This document shows positions 56,826-64,000 of a stretch of DNA of 64,000 bases, piece by piece (position 1 is the first letter of the stretch; every line of letters starts with the position of its first letter). A program made the translations under genes and the position numbers. The notes under the pieces are model-generated. The model did not search any database. It had not been told where the DNA came from and saw nothing but the letters and a program-made list of their open reading frames with translations. The stretch covers positions 2,542,001 to 2,606,000 of the forward strand of contig OZ020492.1 in NCBI GenBank assembly GCA_963971405.1. Direction: 5' to 3'. This DNA comes from Psococerastis gibbosa. Its lineage: Eukaryota; Arthropoda; Insecta; Psocodea; Psocidae.

Positions 56826-57880
56826 ATCTTCTTCTACTTCTTTATATGCCACTTCTAGTGAATATTGGCAATCATCATAGCAATTTGGAGTTTGGAGACT
56901 GCTCTGAAAAGTGAAATCGTGCTCTTGTTTAACCCTCGGGTATTTCAACGAGGATGTTCATCTGCTGCAGGGATGTCCGATACAATCCGATACTGATACA
57001 AAATCGATACTATGCTTTCGATATGCATACAATTTGTATTCAATACGCGCCTTGTGAATCGATGCACGTATCGATACTGGGAGTGGATGTATCGTATCGT
57101 GATGCCTATTTGGCGTATTTGCTCAACATTAAACCCCGGATTTAAGTGATTTCTTTTAATAATTTCATTTTTTTTGACATTTTTTTAAATAATTTAGTAG
57201 CAGGGAGCACGTATATAATCAAATTTGATCATTTTATTTGTTAAGTGTAATGTGCAATTACAATACAATGAACTAAGTAATGAATAATATCGATATTCGA
57301 TACAGCAGAGTATGGGATACTGGACGCCGATATTGTATCCGTATCGATACTACTTTAAAATTATCGGTATCGATACCAAGTGCTGTATCGGACATCCGTG
57401 AGTGAGTTCTGTCAGGAGCCCTCAGTCCTTCTATCTTCCCTTCGATTATAACATGCACAAGGCAATACTTTTCGTTCCCCATCACTTGGCCAAAGCTAAT
57501 ATATTAGTTTCCATTTCAAAGCCAACAGCAGCAACTCGGCTTCTGTATCAATTTAGCCTCAGAACCTCAGCATAAGGGGCACGACCTATCCAAGATGTGC
57601 CCACCATTCTGCCACATATCTACAATTCAATTGCACTGAATCTCCATGGGTCAACGTCCATCTATATTCTATCCAAACCGTACAGAACGATTGGGAAAAC
57701 GTAACCAATGAATATATAATATATATATATACATCAATGGCGTTAGATTTCACCATTCTCAATCGAAGGCCCATCCACAGCAGATTCCGACTCAAAAGTG
57801 CTTTCTCATTTTGATGAAAACATTTCGAGCTTGTTCAAAGCGGCTACGAATTTCCTGGCTCACCTTCCACTCACTGTTTA
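56826..57880 (-). pseudogene. LINE type 1 with RT C-terminal domain, split by a hAT-like insertion
   Basis: The minus strand, from 57880 downward, reads SEWKVSQEIRSRFEQARNVF, then LRLRMVKS, a VLYGLDRIWTL-like word across a frame change, AELLL, FGQVMGNEKYCLVHV and IIEGKIEG. Then a 434-bp element intervenes (56968-57401) and the tail resumes with KSTISLFRAVSKLQIAMMIA-like coding down to 56850. The words match non-LTR RT C-termini. Several stops and an AT microsatellite (57715-57732) show decay. Confidence 0.78.
56968..57401. mobile_element. hAT-like element inside LINE type 1
   Basis: Ends CAGGGATGTCCGATAC and GTATCGGACATCCGTG are inverted repeats, with many ATCGATA/TATCGAT subterminal words, typical of hAT MITEs. 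No clear 8-bp duplication remains. Confidence 0.8.
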
Positions 57881-57884
57881 CAAT

Positions 57885-58098
57885 AAATAAATAAGTACTT
57901 TTTATTGTTTTTGTTACTAAGCCAACATAGCGGAGTAAGGGCTATAAAGCCCTCTCTTACACTGAACTAGGAAGGCCCGGGACCGCCTGCTTTACATGCC
58001 TTCCGAAGCATGGCCAGAAAATGTAGCCAGTGTGGGACACGAACCAACAACCTTTCGGGTGAATGTCGGAGTCCGTACCACTACGTTACATGTCTTCT
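57885..58098 (-). repeat. SINE family 1, near full length
   Basis: Minus strand: GTAACGTAGTGGTACGGACT, AAGGTTGTTGGTTCGTGTCC (B box with one change), body CATGCTTCGGAAGGCATGTA and a TTTATTTATT tail. Confidence 0.88.
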
Positions 58099-58129
58099 CT
58101 TACAATGCATCCGAGACACTGCTATATTG

Positions 58130-58964
58130 TTGCTTTCCAATTTATACGTAGTATAAGGAAAGCTTAGTGATGGTCCAAATTTTGAGGTCCCAGGAACCCA
58201 AAAAAGTATTTTTTTCGGAATGTCTGTCTGTCTGTCGCTCTGTCGCTCTGTCGCTCTGTCTATCTGTGCGTCGATTTCCGGGCAAACTACTGGGTCGATT
58301 TTGATGAGATTCGGCATGTAGGTTCACAAAAATCATACCTCGGAACCATTTTATTTTATTTTGGGCTATCTCAATTTGAGAGGGTTTTATTTTCAAAAAA
58401 CTCCAAAAAAACGTCTAAAAAAATTATTTCTCCAAAACGGCTCCAACGATTTCTTTCAAATTCACATATATTGTAGTTGTTATTAATGTTGACAAAATGC
58501 GGGGGGTCGCTTGCCCCTTGATAGTTTGCTTCTGGGGGTAAAAAAATAAAAATAACTAAATTTTAATGAGAAATGACTAAAAAACAATTTTTCTGCGAAA
58601 CCTTTCCATCGATGATTTCTACCTTCAGGCATGTTTTAGGCGTTAAATTGAGTATCGAAACCGGACAGATTTCTTTCCCAAAAAACCATTTGGTTTTGTG
58701 CAAAAAAAATGTTTTTGAAAAAATGATAGATAATTCACGGTCAAATGCATTGCGTGTCCTGCCATTATTGCTGTATGGTATTTGTTGGTCTGACCTATCT
58801 AGAATTTACCTCACCTCCAGTGACGTCAGGTGGACAACCCCACCCCGAGATGCCCGAAATTTAACTATAGGAAAATTAATTATTTACCATGAAATTACTC
58901 ATTTTCTCTAGCTACTACTTGTTAATTGGAAAGCATGTTCGAGTAAATTCGGACCGGTTCTTTA
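58130..58964 (+). repeat. TCTG element, full-length copy 3
   Basis: TTGCTTTCCAATTTATACGT start, mixed TCTG/CTCTGTCG run at 58221-58264, CGATTTCCGGGCAAACTACT and end TTAATTGGAAAGCATGTTCG, GGACCGGTTCTTT. Collinear with 23357-24258 throughout. Confidence 0.85.
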
Positions 58965-59056
58965 CGTAATGCTATAGGCGCACCATCCAAAACAATATTA
59001 AGATTTGTCTCTGCCCTCTAACTGATAGCCATCACGTGCAATTTATGCAATTTATA

Positions 59057-59117
59057 AGGAAGGAAGGAAGGAAGGAAGAAGGAAAGAAAGAAAGGAAGAA
59101 AGAAAGAAAGAAAGAAA
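59057..59117. repeat. GGAA/GAAA microsatellite
   Basis: Tandem AAGG units shade into AAAG units. Confidence 0.95.
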
Positions 59118-59301
59118 ATTGTCGAATTTTTAACTAAATAAATGTTAACTCTTAATAATTAATACTATCTACATATTAGCTTCAATTAATTTACAATTAT
59201 AGAGACTGTTAAAAATCTGTCAGGACGTGCAGAAGCTACAGCAGGTGGACTGATGGGACTGATGGCATGGTGTGAGGCGCTACGAGACGGATTACCTGGA
59301 C

Positions 59302-59409
59302 CAGGGACGGATCCAGCCCATTGGGGGGGATATTATTTAGTATCGATTACATTAGGCCGTAATAAATAAACAGATTTACTAAATTTGGGGGAGGGGGCTG
59401 CTACCCGTT
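59302..59409. mobile_element. MITE family C, truncated
   Basis: CAGGGACGGATCCAGCCC start, TAGTATCGATTACATTAGG core, GGGGGCTGCTACCC, then the terminal poly-C end is missing. Confidence 0.65.
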
Positions 59410-59594
59410 GATGACTCGGACCATAATAAGGAAAGGACTAATTCCCTGAAGATCCTAGCCTTCCTTTGGGAGAGAGGTCTTCAAGAACTGGCGAAGCACT
59501 AATTATCTGTAGGGGCAAAATATAGGCCAGTAATGACCCCCAAAATAAATTAATAAGGGGGTAAATAACTTTCCATGAACCTACAACTGTATAT

Positions 59595-59815
59595 GCTGTG
59601 GTTATAAACGTTTCATCAACAGCGGAGGTCGACATCTTTAGCGGAAAGTTCAAAATTTTGCATCTCGGAGGTTTAATTACAACTGGAAGACGTTGACCGC
59701 AGTCGTAGACGAAACGTCTCGAAGTACTCCTTCAGATCTACCACGGCCCTTCAGCCTGGATTCTCCAGAACCATCATCTGACTCTGGTCGTAAAAGCTTT
59801 TGTAATTTGATTGCA
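59595..59815. repeat. foldback family copy 5
   Basis: AACGTTTCATCAACAGCGGA, GGTCGACATCTTTAGCGG, TGGAAGACGTTGACCGCAG, TAGACGAAACGTCTCGAAG and CACGGCCCTTCAGCCTGGAT match the 1185 palindrome on both arms; right end CTCTGGTCGTAAAAGCTTTT. Confidence 0.75.
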
Positions 59816-59845
59816 ATCAATAAATCAGTGTTTTAGTAACAATTA

Positions 59846-59998
59846 ATGGCAAAGTGGTAGCGTGCATGTACTTGTGCGAGTCTTTACACGCCAAGTGATC
59901 GGAGACGTGTCGTAACTCAACACGGGCACTAACTTACAGAGTCGACTCATCAGATAAATTCCTTAAGTTGTTTGTATGCGATTAACCTTAAAAAAAAT
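59846..59998 (+). repeat. SINE family 2
   Basis: ATGGCAAAGTGGTAGCGTGC, CTTGTGCGAGTCTTTACACG, GATCGGAGACGTGTCGTAAC and an A-run tail. Confidence 0.8.
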
Positions 59999-60720
59999 GT
60001 TAAACGCAAATATTCGTTAAAAAATTATATTTGTCTAGAAACCCCACTAATGTGTTAGTTATAAGAGTGGGCAGAAAGGCCCAAACCTCGCCCATATGGA
60101 AATAAAGACAATCTTCTTTCTTTCTTTCTAATGTCACTACCGACAAGAACGGCCATAATCAGTGGGCACACACTAGCACTTTTACACCTTATCACGACAT
60201 GAGACTTGCTCAACCCGAAAAAGATGCAAATTTTATCTATTGCATGAACCGGTTAGGGGTCTTGGAAAATGCGGGGACAAAACTAAAAAGAGGCTTTTGG
60301 AGTTGGCGCATTTTGAGCCTTTCCTCGAAGAACTGTATTTCCTGATTAATGGCACTTTCCTGTTGAGGAGTGGGGTTTTCTTCAATATTCTATCTTTGCT
60401 GGAAACTCAATTAGATAAGATGAGTTTCTTAGCATTAGAAGAACCGCAGCGTAATGGACGTCTGACGTATCATTTGTCTAAGATTCTCTCGCAAATAATT
60501 TTCTGCTTCCCATTAGTACCCGGGGAAAATTGGAGTTTCTGTTTTTCTGTAACTTATTTGAATTCCAAATAGTTCATCAGGAACTTTATTTAGGGTTTTA
60601 CATAAATATTACGCTTAGGGTTGCCAGATTTTTCAATAATGTATAAACATTTTTAAACCTATAGAGGGTGGATCAAATATGACGACTTATTTTTTTCTGA
60701 ATTCCTATAGTGTTCATAAG

Positions 60721-60897
60721 TATTTTTTTTTTTTTTTTAAGATTTATCGCATACAGACAATTTAATGAATGCATCCTATTGACCTCTTCAGTCGCCTCTG
60801 TAGGTTTGTACCCGTGTTGAGTTACGACACGTCTCCGATCGCATGGCGTGTAAAGACTAGCATAAGTGCAAGCACGTCACCTCCTGGCCATCGAAGT
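60721..60897 (-). repeat. SINE family 2
   Basis: Poly-T at 60723-60738, AATGAATGCATCCTATTGAC, CGACACGTCTCCGATCGCAT and CACCTCCTGGCCATCGAAG. Confidence 0.85.
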
Positions 60898-61228
60898 CGG
60901 AGCGGGTTTTTTATGTTCTTGTTTGGTGTAACTGAGAACCTTTACTTCTCTGCCGTGTGTTCGAGAATTTGGACTAAGGGTTGCTCTCACAATCTTTGGT
61001 GAAGCTGCGGAAAGTGGAAGTCAAATGGAGCCGCCATGTTTTTTCCTGTTGCGATCAGTCATATATCTCCGAATAGGCGGACTACGCGCGCGCCTAGGGT
61101 GAGAAAGTTTAGGGGTGGCAAATTATGGGGATAAATATCCTATATTTTTTATTTGAAATTTTTTGGAATGTAAGCATTAAAATCTTATTACATCTGGTTC
61201 CGATTCCCCGCACTTTTTTATTGTGTAA

Positions 61229-61465
61229 CTTAACTTAGGTAGGCACATCCAGCCAGGGGGGACTTTTAGCCGCTGCCACTACACCACGCCATTTCGGACG
61301 ATCTTCCTCCGCTAGCTTCCTGTCTTGGGTGCCGATGGCTAGCTCATCTTCAAGCACTTTGTCCATCCATCTGAGGCTTGGCAGTTGGACTAGGGTGGTT
61401 GAAGTTGTCTTCACAAGCCAGCTTCGGCGTCCACACCGCCTGCATACGGTGCACATGACCCATTA
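61229..61465 (-). pseudogene. LINE type 3 3' end with 13-bp target duplication
   Basis: The minus strand has an open frame: VQLPSLRWMDKVLEDELA, then DRKLAEEDRPKWRGVVAAA and KSPPWLDVPT. The RW.D.V...DR.KW...V.AAK pattern is an ORF2 C-terminus. It is flanked by TTTTATTGTGTAA at 61216-61228 and 61466-61478, a perfect target-site duplication as made by target-primed reverse transcription. The frame is intact though 5' truncated. Confidence 0.87.
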
Positions 61466-62118
61466 TTTTATTGTGTAAATTTATCCGAAACGTCAAATCT
61501 TTAGGGGGGCGGACGTGTCACCCCCCCCCCCCCCTGCGCCTTTTTGGCTACGCCCATGTCTGCATTTCCACAAGACATGCCGGGAGGCGTATAGTCTTCT
61601 TTTTTTCTTCCGGTCACCCTAGTTGAGTTGTCAAAATCGGGCCATACCCGAGTTAACTACCATGTCTACAAGGTTAACACCCATAAGCTTTAAGGACAAC
61701 TACAAGAGGTCGGTCAATGAATGAGTTAAATCTGTGTCGGTATTGGAGATCCGTGAGCATTAAAGACAGTTATGTCAGTTTTTCTTCATCTCGGCCCTCC
61801 GGCGAAGTTGTTTATTGCTACAATGAACATTACCTCTGTTTTTTTATTAATTAATTTGTCTGTAACCATTCGATTCGTGGGAGGTCCAGTCCGTTCGGAC
61901 TTATTTTCGCAGCATACGTACGGTCTGGCTCAATTATTTCGCAATAGGTCTACAAGCCAAATCACTTACGGCGTTGGGAGTGTATAATTCCAGCATAATA
62001 GACCTTCTGACACCCCTATAGTCAGTTTTTTAACGATAAAATAATCAATTTTCACAGGGAATATCGATTGTAGAGCCATAAATGAGATGTCATAAAGTAG
62101 AAAAACTGTTCCTCTACA

Positions 62119-62275
62119 CTTCGATGGCAAGGTGATAGTGTGCTTGCACTTGTGCGAGTCATTACACGCCATTCGATCGGAGACGTCTCGTAACTCATCA
62201 CGGGTACTAAGCTACACAGCAACGAAAATCGGTCTAAGTCATTAAATTGTTTGCATGTCACTAACCTTTTCTTAT
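62119..62275 (+). repeat. SINE family 2, diverged
   Basis: TCGATGGCAAGGTGATAGTG, CACTTGTGCGAGTCATTACA, CGATCGGAGACGTCTCGTAA and ATTAAATTGTTTGCATG. Confidence 0.78.
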
Positions 62276-63440
62276 TTACATATAGCATGTGGCCATTACT
62301 TAAACCCCTCAGGGTCCAGTATTTTTTGTCAAATCTAGTTCAATAACTCGGTGTTGGTTACAGCCACATTCTATGTCTCAAAATGTACATGAACATTTCT
62401 TTTACTCTTATATATTTAATTGTTACAACTTTCTAGTAGCCTATTATGGTGCATGAAATTGTCCTCTACAGCTTCAATAGAATAAATCTGCATTACTTGT
62501 TGTTATTATTATTAAATTAAATAAAAATATAAACCAACTGTGTTGTTACGTCTTGTTCTCGAAATGAGCCTGCCAGCACTAATTGCAATAGTCTTCTAAT
62601 ATACCCCAAACAATCGACACGGGTGTGAAAAATCATAATTGTCAGGCAACATCTAACAATTTCACCCAGGGTAGACCCTCGGGCCCCCCTGTTTGCAGTT
62701 ACTATAAATAATATGTAAATTTTCGCTTGTAAAATATAAGCTGTACTGCTGTTAAAAAACGTAATCCCCCTTTTGTCAAAAAGGTTTCCCCCGTGGGAGA
62801 CCACTAACAACAAGGTACTTCAAAATTATTTATATTTGTGGTTATCCAGGCCGATATCTAATCTGCCCCCCCCCCCTTAACTCGAAATGAAATCTTCCAG
62901 CCTTGAAAAGGTTAAACATTGCTGCTATCTAACGGGTATTTTAGCTATCACTATTCTCGATTATGTTAATTCATTCTGTGGCTTGTGCAATAGAGGAGGT
63001 CAAAGCACCATAAGAGTGTCTGAAGGATGTCGTGATACACTAAAGTAGGCTGTAGACATTGCAGTAGACCAGGATGTCGAATAACATTAAATTAAAGCGT
63101 GTTAATTGCGTAGATATGAAGTTAGTAATAATAATAAATTCGAATTTTTTAATCTATTTTGCTATTTATTAACTTTTAATTACACTATATTACACCTTTA
63201 CACTTAGCCTAACTCGTACAGGCGTGTTTATGTTCAGTGCTGGCCTGGGCTATCCTTCTATAGTCGCGCCGTAACACCACAAATATAAAATACTTAATTT
63301 TGAAGTACCTAGTGGTTAGTGGTCTCCCGCAGGGGAAATTTTTTGAAAAATTGGTGATTACGCATTTTGATAGCAGTAAAGCTTAGCTAAGGCAAAAGTT
63401 TATATATTATTTAAAGTAACTGCAAACAGGGAGGACTGCC

Positions 63441-63619
63441 CAAGAGCGGATCCAGTGGAAAATTTAGGGGGGGGAGAGTTGTATGGAAGTTTAAAAGGTA
63501 ATTTTTTTTGTTGAAAATTTGAGTTTCATTCAATTAAAAAAAAAAAAATACTATCAGATGAATTTACTCATTTAGGGGGGTCATGACCCCCCCCCTGACC
63601 CCCTGTGGACCCACCATTG
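63441..63619. mobile_element. hAT-like MITE, family B
   Basis: CAAGAGCGGATCCAGTGG to TGTGGACCCACCATTG; flanks GGACTGCC and GGACCGCA match 6 of 8. Core like 48128. Confidence 0.82.
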
Positions 63620-63966
63620 GGACCGCACCCTCCCCAATTTCAGTAAGACTACCCCAATACATGTCCCGTCAGCTGATCATGGATGTAAACAATTTAGCGG
63701 CAAATGCCACTGCCGCCGCTGCGTAGTGTCCGTTTGAATAACTCAAAAATTTGTTAGAATTTTATTTTTGTGGGCCCCACCTCAAAAATGGATTACTTCT
63801 TACGTCCCCTAAATTGTTCCGCCCGAAAAATTAACCGCCCTAGGTGCGCGCGCAGTCAGCCTATTCAGAAACACATCACTGAGTTGTATGCGGATCTGTA
63901 TCCTTTTAACAATAGACAATATTTTATACCTTTTATAGCTCAACAACTACAATATATACCTATGGC

Positions 63967-64000
63967 CAAGGGCATATTTTGCCTCAAATTTAGAGGGGGG
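63967..64000. mobile_element. MITE family A, cut by window end
   Basis: CAAGGGCATATTTTGCCTCA then AATTTAGAGGGGGG is the left end of family A; the remainder is beyond the window. Confidence 0.7.

Larger units (their letters stand above)
49890..64000. other. inferred intron/upstream DNA of engrailed copy B
   Basis: No other engrailed exon was recognised on the minus strand to the window end. The stretch holds MITEs, foldbacks, SINEs and LINE tails. 50152-51098, 51240-51900, 52623-53080, 55470-55840 and 62280-63440 show nothing nameable. Confidence 0.5.

Noticed and set aside
60240-60572. 110-codon ORF
   Set aside because: No motif, no splice sites and no second copy; plausible chance ORF.

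Overview
This is a 64 kb piece of a large, AT-rich, intron-containing animal genome. It is eukaryotic: there are no operons, the long ORFs are sparse, and SINE, LINE and DNA-transposon debris is dense. The only host gene parts I can call firmly are two terminal coding exons of engrailed-family homeobox genes. Their helix 3 and C-terminal EH5 regions are textbook engrailed. A linked pair of such genes points to an arthropod, probably a pancrustacean with a repeat-rich genome. I cannot name the species.

Layout. (1) 1-10936: inferred intron or upstream DNA of the plus-strand engrailed gene, filled with foldback elements, G-tract MITEs and a TCTG repeat element. (2) 10937-11286: last coding exon of the first engrailed gene (+). 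(3) 11287-49551: 38 kb between the two stop codons, with no convincing host gene. It holds SINEs, 5'-truncated LINE tails, many hAT-like MITEs with 8-bp target duplications, two neighbouring copies (plus a decayed third) of a 0.5-kb terminal-inverted-repeat element, and a piggyBac-like element flanked by TTAA. (4) 49552-49889: last coding exon of the second engrailed gene (-). (5) 49890-64000: inferred intron or upstream DNA of that gene, with further repeats and nested insertions. The upstream exons carrying EH1 and EH2 were not found, so they probably lie outside on both sides.

The two homeobox genes are tail to tail, like an engrailed/invected pair. Their homeodomains match at 52 of 60 positions with an identical recognition helix. 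The minus-strand copy has the usual engrailed C-terminus; the plus-strand copy has diverged in helix 2 and after EH5.

The rest is mostly a record of transposition. More than a dozen short elements start with CAAGGGCG, CAGGGACGG, CAGTGGCGGC or CAAGGCCGTAGCC, carry internal poly-G and poly-C runs, and are flanked by perfect or near-perfect 8-bp duplications, which is the mark of the hAT superfamily. Several are nested, giving relative ages. Five kinds of LINE 3' end (RT C-terminus or CCHC-like zinc knuckle) and at least two tRNA-related SINE families are present. A dispersed foldback family (a 140-bp-arm palindrome at 1185-1478) carries a conserved hairpin between CTGAAGA and GAAAC that loosely resembles a hammerhead core. 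I found no CRISPR array, rRNA gene or intact tRNA gene, and no previously undescribed system that I can defend beyond these repeat families.
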